DNA of 64,000 bases from JAXGMV01 sp040768445 (GTDB taxonomy: Bacteria; Chloroflexota; Anaerolineae; Anaerolineales; Anaerolineaceae). This document shows positions 23,683 through 33,299 of the stretch, piece after piece. The DNA is taken from positions 682,001 through 746,000 of the forward strand of contig JAXGMV010000001.1 of the NCBI GenBank assembly GCA_040768445.1, given 5' to 3'. The position numbers and the translations under genes are program-made. The stretch's first letter is position 1, and the number at the start of each line of letters is the position of its first letter. The notes under the pieces were generated by a model that had not been told where the DNA came from, did no database searches, and was given only the letters and a program-made list of their open reading frames with translations.

Positions 23683-24900
23683 TCAATCCCCGAAGGTCAC
23701 CTCAACACTCATCCCAGCGCGCAGACCCTCAGGCTGCTCATCCAACGTGATAATGGTGGCGTACACCACATCACCGCCCAACGTATCCGCCAGGTTGGCA
23801 ATCTCACTCACCACGCCCGTCACCTCAAGGTTGAGCGCCTTGACATAAACGCTTACCGCTGACCCTACCGCCACGGCACCCATGTCGCGCTCGCTCAAGT
23901 CGGTTGTCTCCACCTGAAGATTATCGAGGTCAGCCAGCCGCAGAACCGGGCTGCCAGGCAGCGCCCACTCACCGGCATGCAGCATCAGTTCAACGACAGT
24001 GCCGGCAAATGGCGCCTTGATCTCCAGGTCAGCCAGTGCGGCCTGGCTGGCAGACAGCCGGGCGTTGGCGTTCTCCAACCTTGCCTCTGCCAGTGACTGC
24101 TCAGACGGGTCAACGCCATCCTTCAAGCGGTCATAGGCCGCCTGGGCAGCGTCCATCTCGGCTTTCGCCAGCTGCAGTTCGGCTTCTACCTTTGCTACCT
24201 CAAACTCATCTGGCATGGAGATCAGGTAGTTCAGGTTGGCTTCCGCCCGCTGGTAAGCGATGCGTGCCGCTGATAGAGCGCTGAGCGCCCCGGCTTTCTC
24301 CAGGTTGTCATCCTCGCGGTCTGAGACCCAGCCGTAAGCATCTTCTGCCTTTTCCAGGTTATCCTTTGCCAAAATCAGGTCGGAACGTGCCAGATCAATC
24401 TGTGTGTCGCTGCCAACCCGGTATTCCTTCCAGCCGCGCCGCTTCTCAGCCTCATCATAGGCATCGCGTGCTTTCGCCAACCTCAGCTGGGCTTCTGCCA
24501 GCTTGATGGGGGCATCCCTGTGAAGGTCATCCAGCGCCTTTTGTGCAGCCAGCACTTCATATTCAGCCGCTGATGCCGCTGCTGTCAATGCTTCACTGCC
24601 AGCCAGGCGCGCCAGAACCTGCCCCTGCGTCACTTTGTCACCGCGTACCACATTGATCTCAACCAGGCTGCCACTCAAAGGTGAGGCGATCACTGCAGAC
24701 TGTGCCGGCGCTACCGTTCCGGATGCTGTCACCGAACCAACACTTACCTTGCCTGAGCTGGCAGGCGCCGAAGGCACAGCGCTGTCCAGCATGATGGTAG
24801 GTATTGGCGTGGGCGTCTGTCCCAGGCTCGTGCCGCAGCCCCCCAGCAATACTCCCAGCAGTACTGTCAGCCCTGCCAGCAGATACGCTGTCTTTTTCAT
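23683..24900 (-). CDS. efflux RND/ABC periplasmic adaptor lipoprotein (MacA/HlyD family)
   Basis: A 405-residue membrane-fusion protein. AAGGAG precedes the chosen ATG (MKKTAYLLAG); the signal ends with lipobox LGGC. The lipoyl half-motifs SPLSGSLVEINVVRGDKVTQGQVLARL and IKAPFAGTVVELMLHAGEW flank a long Ala/Glu-rich coiled-coil hairpin (about residues 120-290). The beta-barrel follows with VGSAVSVYVKALN. It links the inner-membrane ABC transporter of the same operon to the exterior. The anchor by lipid is usual when no outer membrane channel is present. Confidence 0.85.
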   Translation of the reverse strand: MKKTAYLLAGLTVLLGVLLGGCGTSLGQTPTPIPTIMLDSAVPSAPASSGKVSVGSVTASGTVAPAQSAVIASPLSGSLVEINVVRGDKVTQGQVLARLAGSEALTAAASAAEYEVLAAQKALDDLHRDAPIKLAEAQLRLAKARDAYDEAEKRRGWKEYRVGSDTQIDLARSDLILAKDNLEKAEDAYGWVSDREDDNLEKAGALSALSAARIAYQRAEANLNYLISMPDEFEVAKVEAELQLAKAEMDAAQAAYDRLKDGVDPSEQSLAEARLENANARLSASQAALADLEIKAPFAGTVVELMLHAGEWALPGSPVLRLADLDNLQVETTDLSERDMGAVAVGSAVSVYVKALNLEVTGVVSEIANLADTLGGDVVYATIITLDEQPEGLRAGMSVEVTFGD

Positions 24901-24901
24901 C

Positions 24902-25609
24902 TCAGTCTCCTTGTACGGCGGCTCTCTCACCTGCACCGTTGGCAAGCACCAACCCATCCTGCAGGGTGATGACGCGGCGGGCGTACTTGATCACGCGCGG
25001 GTCGTGTGTGGCAAAGATAAAGGTGACGCCGGTTTCCTCGTTCAGGCGCGTCATAATCTCCATCACCTGCTGACCGTTGGCGGTGTCCAGGTTGGCAGTC
25101 GGTTCATCAGCCAGCACCAGGGTCGGTTTGGGCGCCAGCGCCCGCGCAATGGCCACGCGCTGCTGTTCGCCGCCGCTTAACTGGTCAGGGCGGTGATGGG
25201 CGCGTTTTGTCAGGTCAACTGCCTCCAGCAGGCTGTTCACCCGCTCGCGCCGCTCAGCTGGTTTGATGCCGTTTAACAGCAAGGGCATCTCCACGTTCTC
25301 ATAAGCTGAGAGGGTGGGGATGAGCGCGAAGAATTGGAAGATAAAACCGATGGTACCCCGGCGCATATCGGCGCGCTGATCGCGGTTCATCCGGCTGACT
25401 TCCGTACCGTTGATCATGATTGAGCCGCTGGTGGGCTGGTCGAGACAGCCGATCAGCTGCAGCAGGGTGGTCTTGCCGGAGCCGGACGGTCCAACCAGGG
25501 CGGAGAACTCACCGGCCTGTACCGAGAGACTCACACCGCGCAGCGCCTGTGTTTCCACCGTTCCAATTTTGAATGTGCGTGTTACGTTTTCAACTTTTGT
25601 GACTTCCAT
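24902..25609 (-). CDS. ABC transporter ATPase, MacB/LolD type
   Basis: A 235-residue ATPase with Walker A GPSGSGKTT, Q-loop, signature LSGGEQQRVAIARALA, Walker B LVLADEPTANLD and switch His in FATHDPRV. The family (MacB/LolD/FtsE) drives mechanotransmission rather than classical transport. It lies one base upstream of the adaptor gene and 15 bases after the permease gene, so all are cotranscribed. The partners are the two FtsX-type permeases. Confidence 0.92.
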   Translation of the reverse strand: MEVTKVENVTRTFKIGTVETQALRGVSLSVQAGEFSALVGPSGSGKTTLLQLIGCLDQPTSGSIMINGTEVSRMNRDQRADMRRGTIGFIFQFFALIPTLSAYENVEMPLLLNGIKPAERRERVNSLLEAVDLTKRAHHRPDQLSGGEQQRVAIARALAPKPTLVLADEPTANLDTANGQQVMEIMTRLNEETGVTFIFATHDPRVIKYARRVITLQDGLVLANGAGERAAVQGD

Positions 25610-25624
25610 GTTATTCTCCTTCGC

Positions 25625-26842
25625 CTACTTGCCGCCGTGCAGAGCTTCCACCGGCTGCATGCGTGCTGCCAGCATCGCCGGGTAAATGGATGCGACCAAT
25701 GTCACCACCAGCGCTGTAATGCTCAGTGTGACCGTGTCCTCAACCGTCAGGTAACCGTAAATGCGCTCACCCAGCAGGAAGCCGGTCGCGCCAAAATCGC
25801 CGATATAGAAACCAACCGTGCTTGAATACAGCACCAGCAAGCCACCCAGGAACAATCCGATGAGCGTCCCACCGATCGCCAGGATGGCTGATTCTATAAA
25901 AAACATGCTCATGATCGTTCGGCTGCGCATGCCCAGCGCCGCCAGAATGCCAATCTCACGCGTGCGCTCGAAGACTGCCATCACCAGGGTGTTGACGATC
26001 ACTGTGGCGGTGATGGCCAGTACGATCAGGTACAGCACCACCATGTAAGCCTGTGAGAGCTGCTCAGTTTCGATGATCATCTGGTTGGCAGCCTCATAGG
26101 TCGTGATTTTATACTGTTCAGTTTTCAAGGCTGCGCTTACTGCCGGCATCATCTCAATTTTGTTCAGCAGGATAAAGATGGTGCTGGCATAGCCCTCGGT
26201 CTGCGAGATTGCCTGCGCCTTGGAGAGCGGCATGAAGATATTCGAATTGTCATAGGCGGGGGTACCGGTGCTGTAAACCCCGCGGATGGTGAAGTTTTGC
26301 TCAGCCACATCGCCGCTGGAGGTGTTGACCATCAGCGCTACCTGGTCGCCGACACCGCGTGATAGCTTCGTTGCCAGGGCTTCACCAACCAGTATGCCCT
26401 CGCGGTCATCCGCCTGCAGGAAATCTCCGCTGACCATGCCGTTGCGGTACGGGTCATTCGCTGAAGACTCGGGATCAATGCCGGTGATCTGCACCCCAGT
26501 CGATTTATCACCGGTGTTCAGTATGCCGCTGGCATACAGGCGCGGCGTGGCTGTCTTGACTTCGGGCAGCGCACTGATCTGGTCAGCCATGCGTCCAGGC
26601 TCTGCCACCAGGTCGTCCCATGCCATGCTGTTCTTGTCAGGGTCAAAATTTTCATTCTGCACCTGCATGTGACCGGACTGTAAGATGATGGTTCTGTCGA
26701 GGGTATCGCGCATCTCGCCTTCAACGACAGCTGCCATCAACAGCAGCACAGCCACACCCATTCCCAGCGCCAGCGCTGAGAAAAATGAACGGCGGCGGTT
26801 GCGTGCCAGGTCTCGTATTGCCAGTGTAAAGAGTTGTTTCAT
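25625..26842 (-). CDS. ABC transporter permease, FtsX/MacB type (second)
   Basis: A 405-residue permease starting MKQLFTLAIRDLARNRRR. One N-terminal helix is followed by a large external MacB periplasmic-core domain (about residues 45-260) and three C-terminal helices, the classical four-helix FtsX layout. REIGILAALGMRSRTIMSMF is the coupling segment to the ATPase. It is a divergent paralogue of the permease encoded just upstream, so the exporter is probably a heterodimer. The longer open frame upstream lies within the previous gene's end and is not needed. Confidence 0.88.
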   Translation of the reverse strand: MKQLFTLAIRDLARNRRRSFFSALALGMGVAVLLLMAAVVEGEMRDTLDRTIILQSGHMQVQNENFDPDKNSMAWDDLVAEPGRMADQISALPEVKTATPRLYASGILNTGDKSTGVQITGIDPESSANDPYRNGMVSGDFLQADDREGILVGEALATKLSRGVGDQVALMVNTSSGDVAEQNFTIRGVYSTGTPAYDNSNIFMPLSKAQAISQTEGYASTIFILLNKIEMMPAVSAALKTEQYKITTYEAANQMIIETEQLSQAYMVVLYLIVLAITATVIVNTLVMAVFERTREIGILAALGMRSRTIMSMFFIESAILAIGGTLIGLFLGGLLVLYSSTVGFYIGDFGATGFLLGERIYGYLTVEDTVTLSITALVVTLVASIYPAMLAARMQPVEALHGGK

Positions 26843-26849
26843 AGCTGCC

Positions 26850-28079
26850 TCACACGTAATGCAGGGCTTCAGCCGGCTCACGCCGTGAAGCCTCGCGCGC
26901 CGGGTGCAGCGCCGCCAGGATGGCAATCACCAGCACGGTGATTGCCCTCAGCGGCAGCCGTTCAACACCCAGTGTCGGGTAAACCCGCTCGTTGATCAGG
27001 GCGGTATACTCCGTTAATGAAGAAAAAGCGGTGTAATCAAAGCCTACCATGCCCAGCAGTGTGTTGGAAAGCAGTCCAAGACCAACGCCAAATACCAGAC
27101 CTGCCGCGCCCATCATGGCGCCTTCCAGTAAAAACAGGTTGGAGATTTGACGCGGCTTCATGCCGAGCGAACCCATTAAACCGATCTCGCGCGTGCGTTC
27201 ATACACTGCCATCATCAGCTGGTTCATAATGCCAATGCCGGCAATCATCAGGATGATGATGCTGAAGAGATCCATCACTACATTCTTTGATTCCATCGCA
27301 GAGAATAATTCCGGGAAGTTGGTTTTCCAGGAGTCAATTTCAACACCGGGGGTAATTCCCTCAAGCGCAGCCATCACCGGCGCTTCGGTACCCAGCTTCT
27401 CAAGTGAAATGGCAACTTCTGTTGATTGGCCGGTCAAGCCGTACAGGTCCTGTGCCTCAGCCAGCGAGATGTAAACCATCCTCTTCTCAATGTCGCGCAT
27501 GCCAAGGTCATAAATTCCTGCCACTGTCATGCTGCGCTGCCGCATCTGGTTGTGATCGGCCCGCCCCACCAGTGTGAAGCGGTCGCCGATGGTGACGCCC
27601 ATCACGTCCGCCAACCCCTTACCGATAAAGACCATGTCGCGGTCATCAGCCGTCAAATAGCGCCCAGCGCTGATGTTCTGCGCCGCCAGGTTGACTGGCA
27701 GCTCCGCTTCAGGCTCAATGCCGATGATCTGCACCGAGAACGCACCTTCGCGGCTGGTTGCCAGTCCGCCAGTGTTGATGCGCCGGCTGGCAGCCATCAC
27801 ACCCGGCTGTTCCAGGGCAGATTCCACCAGGCGGGCATCATCCGGCACCGGCAGCAGCGGCATGGTGTCCATATCCTGACGGTAGCCTTCGGCATGAATT
27901 TGAATATTACCCCCCAGCACTTTGACAGCGTTGGCGTAAATCGCCTGTTCAAAGCCGGCAACAAAGCCGTCATAGAACATCATAAAGGTCATTCCCAGCC
28001 CAATAGACAGGAAGACAAGCAGTGTCCTGCGGCGGTGCCGCCAGATATTGCGCCACGCCAGGCGGAGATACAGCATCAT
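26850..28079 (-). CDS. ABC transporter permease, FtsX/MacB type (first)
   Basis: A 409-residue permease (MMLYLRLAWRNIWRHRRRTLLVF) with one N-terminal helix, a large extracytoplasmic domain and three C-terminal helices; coupling segment REIGLMGSLGMKPRQISNLF. AAAGGAG lies upstream of the ATG. It is the first structural gene after the TetR regulator and precedes its paralogue by 7 bases. Substrates of such systems include lipoproteins, peptides and amphipathic drugs; the substrate here is unknown. Confidence 0.88.
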   Translation of the reverse strand: MMLYLRLAWRNIWRHRRRTLLVFLSIGLGMTFMMFYDGFVAGFEQAIYANAVKVLGGNIQIHAEGYRQDMDTMPLLPVPDDARLVESALEQPGVMAASRRINTGGLATSREGAFSVQIIGIEPEAELPVNLAAQNISAGRYLTADDRDMVFIGKGLADVMGVTIGDRFTLVGRADHNQMRQRSMTVAGIYDLGMRDIEKRMVYISLAEAQDLYGLTGQSTEVAISLEKLGTEAPVMAALEGITPGVEIDSWKTNFPELFSAMESKNVVMDLFSIIILMIAGIGIMNQLMMAVYERTREIGLMGSLGMKPRQISNLFLLEGAMMGAAGLVFGVGLGLLSNTLLGMVGFDYTAFSSLTEYTALINERVYPTLGVERLPLRAITVLVIAILAALHPAREASRREPAEALHYV

Positions 28080-28107
28080 GGGCAGTGCTCCTTTCGGGGT
28101 CTTTCAA

Positions 28108-28830
28108 TCATAAGTCACCATCCTTTGCAACAAATATCCAATCTTTCATGACTTCCATATCTACCAACTGCAGGCTGCCTTCAACGGCACCCAGGATGCG
28201 TTCAATGGCTGATGTATAAGAGCCAATCATATCACCCATTTTTTGATACGCCTGCTGCTGCCGCTGGCTGTCGCCCGGCAGGGCATTATCCAGGATGATA
28301 TGCGACATACCATCGCCCATCGCCTGCAGTAAAGCCATCACGACCTCGCCAGCGCCGGTTGGATTGGGGCTGTTGAAGGCGCCTTCCTGAATACCCTGCT
28401 GGATAATCCCCTGCAGGATGGGGCTGAACCAATCCAGGCCGGCAGAGCTGGTCTTCTGGCGCAGGACGGTGTTCTCATCCCGGTACCAGCCCTTCATCAC
28501 GGCAATCAGAAAGTCACGGCGGGCAGTCTTCCAGCTTGATACCGCCTGGAAGAAGCGCTGCAATTTTTGTAGTGCCGGCAGGCTGGCGTCCTGCGCTATC
28601 GGGGTGAGTATCTGCACGGCCTGCTGCATGTTGCGTTGAATCATCCCATCCAGCAAGGCATGTTTGGAATCAAAATAGTGGTAGAAGGCACCTTTTGAAA
28701 CACCAGCCTTTTCCTGGATATCACTGATAGTCATCTGCTCATAACCTTTAAGGTAAATAAGCGCCTGCGCAGCGTCCAGGATCTGGCTGCGTTTTTGTTC
28801 GTATTCCTGAGGGTTGAGGGTGCGTGCCAT
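28108..28830 (-). CDS. TetR/AcrR family repressor
   Basis: A 240-residue regulator. Residues about 8-55 form the helix-turn-helix: QILDAAQALIYLKGYEQMTISDIQEKAGVSKGAFYHYFDSKHALL. The C-terminal part is the ligand-binding domain. It heads the efflux operon, 28 bases before the first permease, and a perfect palindrome lies 12 bases upstream of its start codon. It therefore probably represses its own operon until a ligand, likely the exported compound, binds. Confidence 0.92.
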   Translation of the reverse strand: MARTLNPQEYEQKRSQILDAAQALIYLKGYEQMTISDIQEKAGVSKGAFYHYFDSKHALLDGMIQRNMQQAVQILTPIAQDASLPALQKLQRFFQAVSSWKTARRDFLIAVMKGWYRDENTVLRQKTSSAGLDWFSPILQGIIQQGIQEGAFNSPNPTGAGEVVMALLQAMGDGMSHIILDNALPGDSQRQQQAYQKMGDMIGSYTSAIERILGAVEGSLQLVDMEVMKDWIFVAKDGDL

Positions 28831-28841
28831 AATTTTTATTA

Positions 28842-28862
28842 TTAAACCGTCAGTCGGTTTAA
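28842..28862. promoter_or_regulatory. palindromic operator for the TetR repressor
   Basis: TTAAACCG-TCAGT-CGGTTTAA is a perfect 8-bp inverted repeat with a 5-base spacer, close to the start of the TetR gene. TetR repressors typically bind such sites at their own promoters. Confidence 0.75.
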
Positions 28863-28995
28863 TCCTTGCATGATTTTACATCCACAATATGGGGTTGTCA
28901 AGCAAAATCCGACAAGTGGACAGCGGTTCGCTTTTAAGTGACTACCCCTTTAACAGGTAAGATTAGGGTTATAACTTGAACACTGTAACAAATAA

Positions 28996-29017
28996 ATGGC
29001 AGCCTTTCGGCTGCCAT
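28996..29017 (-). terminator. terminator of the first peptide-transport operon
   Basis: ATGGCAGCC-TTTC-GGCTGCCAT forms a 9-bp stem; on the minus strand it is followed by TTATTTG and on the plus strand by GATTTTTTG. It lies just past the DppC stop codon. Confidence 0.8.
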
Positions 29018-29044
29018 GATTTTTTGTTTACTTTACAGGTGTTT

Positions 29045-30097
29045 CTAACGGCCGCTCAAGCGCGGGTCCATGATGTCGCGCAGTGCGTCGCCAATCAGGT
29101 TCCAGCCCAGTCCAAACAACAGCAGGGCCATGCCGGGGTAGATGATGATGTACCAGTACTTGTCCAGGTCCATGATCCAGTCGCGTGAGAAAGCGACGAT
29201 CTGCCCCCAGTCGGCGTAACCAATCTCGGTGCCCACTCCCAGGAAGGAGAGTGTGGCGAAAGACAGCACATAGTCGCCCACGCGCATGGATGCCATGATC
29301 AGCACCGAGTAAATGGAATTAGGCAGGATGTGCTTCGTAATGATGCGCGCATCTTTAACGCCTACAACGCGCGCTGACATTACAAAGTCACGTTCCTTGG
29401 TGCTGAGGATTTCGCCGCGAATGATACGGGCATAGGTCATCCAGCCAAAAGTGATCAAGGCGATGGTTGCCGGCCAGATACCGCGCCCAACCAGCGGCAC
29501 CAGGATGGCTGACAGCGTCAGCGCTGCCAGCAGGAAGGGGAACGCCAGGAAGATTTCCGTCAGCCGCATCAACAGGTCATCCAACCAGCCGGCATAGTAA
29601 GACGATATCACCCCAATAAACAACCCAATCACCAGGGTAATGGCAGTGATGAACACACCCACAAACAGGGCTATACGCGTGCCCCACACCACACCGTAGA
29701 AGATGTCAAATTGACCGCCGGCGGTACCCAGCAGGTGCACCCACTGGTCCTTGCCGGTTATGGCCTGGTACAGGGCGGTTACCGGCGGTGGTTCACGTTT
29801 CCACTCAGTTCCGGGGGCTTTCGGCTCCGGCGCGTAACCGTCGCGCGGGATCAGGTAAGGATTGTGCACCTCGCTGATGGGCGGCGCCAGTACAGGCGCG
29901 AATATCGCCATCAGGATAAACAACGTGGTGATCACCAGTCCAATAACAGATAACGGGTTGGTAACAACGCCGCGTAATATTTTATACCACAGCGGTCCAA
30001 GCTTGCGTTCAAGCCAGCTTTTCTGACGCAGGGTTTCTATTGCAAATATTTTGGAGCGCAGCTCGCTATTTTCTTGTTCGGTGTATTTTGCTTCCAT
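29045..30097 (-). CDS. peptide/nickel ABC transporter permease, DppC/OppC type
   Basis: A 350-residue inner-membrane permease. Its N-terminal cytoplasmic segment is followed by a first helix (LSVIGLVITTLFILMAIF), a long external loop of about 60 residues, and five helices carrying the EAA coupling motif (EILSTKERDFVMSARVVGVKDARIITKHILPN). The C terminus GDALRDIMDPRLSGR is typical of DppC/OppC. It pairs with the DppB-type permease one base upstream. No ATPase gene follows. Confidence 0.9.
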   Translation of the reverse strand: MEAKYTEQENSELRSKIFAIETLRQKSWLERKLGPLWYKILRGVVTNPLSVIGLVITTLFILMAIFAPVLAPPISEVHNPYLIPRDGYAPEPKAPGTEWKREPPPVTALYQAITGKDQWVHLLGTAGGQFDIFYGVVWGTRIALFVGVFITAITLVIGLFIGVISSYYAGWLDDLLMRLTEIFLAFPFLLAALTLSAILVPLVGRGIWPATIALITFGWMTYARIIRGEILSTKERDFVMSARVVGVKDARIITKHILPNSIYSVLIMASMRVGDYVLSFATLSFLGVGTEIGYADWGQIVAFSRDWIMDLDKYWYIIIYPGMALLLFGLGWNLIGDALRDIMDPRLSGR

Positions 30098-30098
30098 A

Positions 30099-31175
30099 TT
30101 AAGCTCCCTGGTCGCTCAAGCGAATGCGCGGGTCAATCATGGCATACAGCACATCAACCACCACGTTGGCAAAGATCATCACCGTGCCGCCAAACAGCAC
30201 AAATCCCAGCACTGCCAGCGCATCCAGGCTGCCGGCAGCCCGTGCAGCGGCTGAGCCCATGCCGGGATAGTTGAAGATCACCTCGGTTACAACCACACCA
30301 TTAAGCAGGTTTACCACCATCATGCCTCCCAGCGTCACCACCGGTATCAAGGCATTGCGAAAAGCATGGCGGAAAATAACGGTTCTCTCAGCCACCCCTT
30401 TAGCACGGGCAGTGGTCAGGTAATCCTGCCCAAGCGTCTCCAACATGGATGACCGGGTAACACGGAGTATTTGAGCCCAAATTACGTAAGATAACGTCAC
30501 AATCGGCATAATCAGGTGTTTCATGGCATCCCAGAATATGTCAAAACGCAGGTTAAGCAGGGCATCGATGGAGTGCATCTTGGTGTATTCGGTAAATGCC
30601 GGCGAGGAAACAATCGCCATCATGTCGTCTGAAAGCCTGCCGGGTGGAAACCAGCGCAGCTTGGCATAAAACACCAGCAGCATCAGCAAGCCAAATACAA
30701 ATGTGGGAAACGACCAGCCCAGGGTGACGAACACGCGGATAACCTGGTCAATAATCTTGTTGTGATTCAGCGCGGCGATCACACCCAACAGGATGCCGCC
30801 ACCAATAATAGGTATACACGACCACAGCGCCAGTTCAATGGTCGCCGGAAGCCGTGTAGCGATTAACTCGGTGACAGCCATACGGCCAGTGCGGGAATAC
30901 CCCAGGTCGCCGCGCAGCACGCCACCCACCTTCTCGCCGGTGACAGGGTCATTAGAACCCACCAGCCAGCGCCAGTATTGCACATAAAAGGGGTCATCGA
31001 GACCATATTTGCTGATAATAGCATCTATTGCCGCATCGTTCTGCGGCGTGGTGGTGATGTACAGCGCAGAGCGTTCAACAGGTGAAAGCAGTGTTAGCAT
31101 TAAAAAAATAAAGATGGTCACGCCAATCATGGTGATTGGTATTTGGATCAGTCGTCGCACAATATATGTGAGCAT
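30099..31175 (-). CDS. peptide/nickel ABC transporter permease, DppB/OppB type
   Basis: A 358-residue permease starting MLTYIVRRLIQIPITMIGVT after GAGAGG; the four codons further upstream are not needed. Six helices, the DppB N-terminal helix, the EAA segment (SMLETLGQDYLTTARAKGVAERTVIFRHAFRNALIPVVT) and the C-terminal VDVLYAMIDPRIRLSD are clear. It forms the heterodimeric channel with the adjacent DppC protein. A strong hairpin separates it from the binding-protein gene. Confidence 0.9.
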   Translation of the reverse strand: MLTYIVRRLIQIPITMIGVTIFIFLMLTLLSPVERSALYITTTPQNDAAIDAIISKYGLDDPFYVQYWRWLVGSNDPVTGEKVGGVLRGDLGYSRTGRMAVTELIATRLPATIELALWSCIPIIGGGILLGVIAALNHNKIIDQVIRVFVTLGWSFPTFVFGLLMLLVFYAKLRWFPPGRLSDDMMAIVSSPAFTEYTKMHSIDALLNLRFDIFWDAMKHLIMPIVTLSYVIWAQILRVTRSSMLETLGQDYLTTARAKGVAERTVIFRHAFRNALIPVVTLGGMMVVNLLNGVVVTEVIFNYPGMGSAAARAAGSLDALAVLGFVLFGGTVMIFANVVVDVLYAMIDPRIRLSDQGA

Positions 31176-31198
31176 AGAACCTCTCAATAAATTAACTT

Positions 31199-31222
31199 GG
31201 CGAGGGCATTGCTGCCCTCGCC
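31199..31222 (-). other. intercistronic hairpin between binding protein and DppB genes
   Basis: GGCGAGGGCA-TTGC-TGCCCTCGCC is a perfect 10-bp stem-loop. There is no long T-run after it, so it more likely stabilises the binding-protein mRNA or partly terminates, giving more binding protein than permease. Confidence 0.7.
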
Positions 31223-31256
31223 AGAGGGTTTTGCTTTTCCGGGCAATCAGCCAGGA

Positions 31257-33299
31257 TTAATCTTGTCCACCAGCCAGGTCAAGTGCATACCAGTAGCGGT
31301 AGCCGAGTACGGGATTCCAGAAGAAATCCTTCACCCAGCGCTGCTCATAATGGCGGGCACTGGTCTGGGCCAGGGTCACCTGCGGTACATGTTCGTAGCG
31401 CAGTTTACCAAGTTCAAAGTACATTTGTTCACGTTTGGCAACATCAGGCTCAACCACAGCGGCATCCACCAGCGGCTGGAAGATGGCTTTGAACTCATCT
31501 GAGAAGCCGGAGCGGGTGGCATAGGTGCCAACCAGGAACGGCTGTGCCCAGTTGTGCGGGTCGTGGTAGTCTTCCGTCCAGCCGGAGACTGCGATTGGCA
31601 GCAGGGTGGCGCGGAAGGAAGCCAGGTAGGTTGCCCACGGCAGTGTCACGATTTCAAGCTGGTACTTGGGATCAACTGTTCGCAGGTTTGCCTGCAGGAT
31701 GGCCAGTGCGGTCTGGTTCATGGTGTATCCGGTGGCGGTCACGCCCTGTACGCGGAACCCAACTTCAGCCACCTGACCGTCCCAGGCCATTGCCATTTCT
31801 TCCTTGCATTTATCAAGGTCGAACATGTACATTTCCTGGTCGGGGTTGTAGCCAAGCATATTGGTGATGATCATACTGGTATTGCGGACGCCTTCACCAG
31901 CCTGGGCTTCATCAATGTAAACATCATAGTCAAAGCAGTATGAGAATGCCTTGCGGACATGAACATCGCTGAAGAAGTCTGGTGGAATACCATTGCCGTC
32001 CAGCTTGCCGCTGCCGATGTAGGGGTTTTGGCCAGACTCACCGGTGCGGATGCCCTGGTTGAGGAAGATATCAGTTCGGCCGAGGTTCTCCAATTTCTTG
32101 AAGACACGCAGCTGGCCGTCCGGGTTTTCGGTTGCTACACATTCGCCGGTCTGTGCGTCGCATTCCTCACCGACCATTGAGTCCAGCTGGGCATAGTTGG
32201 CTGCCGGTACATCAACAATGTCGGCGTCGCCGGTCTGCAGCATGGCGTAGCGGGTACCCCACTCACCAACTGTTTTGTGGACAATACTCTTCACGCGGGC
32301 GGGGCCGCTCGGGCCGCCTTCCCACAGGGGTTCGGTGCGCCAGTAGTCTTCTTTGGCTGTCAGCACCCATTCCACATCGGGCGTCCAGTGATCGAGCACG
32401 TATGGGCCGGTGCCCATGATGGTCTTGCCGATCTTGGAGCCTTCCTGTCCGGGGGCATAGAAGTTCTGCCAGGTATCGCAGGAGCCATCCCAGTCACCCT
32501 GTTCGGCTGCCCACTCTTTGTCGATAATGTAAGCCCATGGGCGGGCGATGATGGCCATGAAAGGACCATAAGGCTGGGCAAGTGTCACCTTGAAGGTGCC
32601 GGCTGCGTCATCAACCTCGAAGTGTGCTTTCACTTCTTCGCAGACGCCAACCAGCTGCTCAGGGGTGGCGCCGGCAATCAAAGCTGCCTGGTCGCCTGAG
32701 AATTCGCCGTCATTGATATTATCGGCGGCATCGCCCCAGCCGGTGATGGCTTCGTGCATCATCCAGGCGCCTGAGTTCGGGTCTGACTGCAGCAGGACGC
32801 GCTCGAAGGAATGGGCGGCATCGCTGGCAGTCAGGTCATTGCCGTTCTCAAACTTGATGCCCGGGCGGATGTTGAAGGTGTAGGTCATGCCATCTTCTGA
32901 GATGGTGCCGTCTGCAACACTTGGTACATTGCTTGAAAGCTGCGGCACATAGTCACTGGCGCTCTCCCGGTTGAAGAAGATCAACGGTTCGTAGATGCTG
33001 TTGATGATATAGTAGCTGGTGCCTTCGTATGCCAGGTGCGGGTCGAGTGAGGCGGCATCGTCGGGGTCAACCACGGTCATGACGTCAGGGTTTGGTGCCT
33101 CATCAAAGGTGACCGCCGGTGCTGGTTCTTCTGTGACCAGTACTTCTTTGACAACTTCCTTCTCGACCTCAACGATCTGGGTCACAACGATGGTCTGTGG
33201 CTCACCTGTGGTCGCAGGCGCAGCGGGTGCGCATGACGCCAGCATCATTGAACCGATCACAAGCACAGCCAACAATAACGAAACTTTTCTCTTTAACAT
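31257..33299 (-). CDS. extracellular peptide-binding lipoprotein (SBP family 5)
   Basis: A 680-residue lipoprotein starting MLKRKVSLLLAV; AAGGAG lies 7 bases before this ATG. The lipobox LASC puts Cys at residue 23, and a charged VEKEVVKEV segment links to the family 5 binding domain (DAASLDPHLAYEGTSYYIINSIYEPL, then NIRPGIKFENGNDLTASDAAHSFERVL). It would capture oligopeptides or similar molecules for the DppB/DppC pair downstream. It is longer than the usual 500-600 residues because of insertions in the middle. A near-identical leader precedes the second operon's binding protein. Confidence 0.9.
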   Translation of the reverse strand: MLKRKVSLLLAVLVIGSMMLASCAPAAPATTGEPQTIVVTQIVEVEKEVVKEVLVTEEPAPAVTFDEAPNPDVMTVVDPDDAASLDPHLAYEGTSYYIINSIYEPLIFFNRESASDYVPQLSSNVPSVADGTISEDGMTYTFNIRPGIKFENGNDLTASDAAHSFERVLLQSDPNSGAWMMHEAITGWGDAADNINDGEFSGDQAALIAGATPEQLVGVCEEVKAHFEVDDAAGTFKVTLAQPYGPFMAIIARPWAYIIDKEWAAEQGDWDGSCDTWQNFYAPGQEGSKIGKTIMGTGPYVLDHWTPDVEWVLTAKEDYWRTEPLWEGGPSGPARVKSIVHKTVGEWGTRYAMLQTGDADIVDVPAANYAQLDSMVGEECDAQTGECVATENPDGQLRVFKKLENLGRTDIFLNQGIRTGESGQNPYIGSGKLDGNGIPPDFFSDVHVRKAFSYCFDYDVYIDEAQAGEGVRNTSMIITNMLGYNPDQEMYMFDLDKCKEEMAMAWDGQVAEVGFRVQGVTATGYTMNQTALAILQANLRTVDPKYQLEIVTLPWATYLASFRATLLPIAVSGWTEDYHDPHNWAQPFLVGTYATRSGFSDEFKAIFQPLVDAAVVEPDVAKREQMYFELGKLRYEHVPQVTLAQTSARHYEQRWVKDFFWNPVLGYRYWYALDLAGGQD

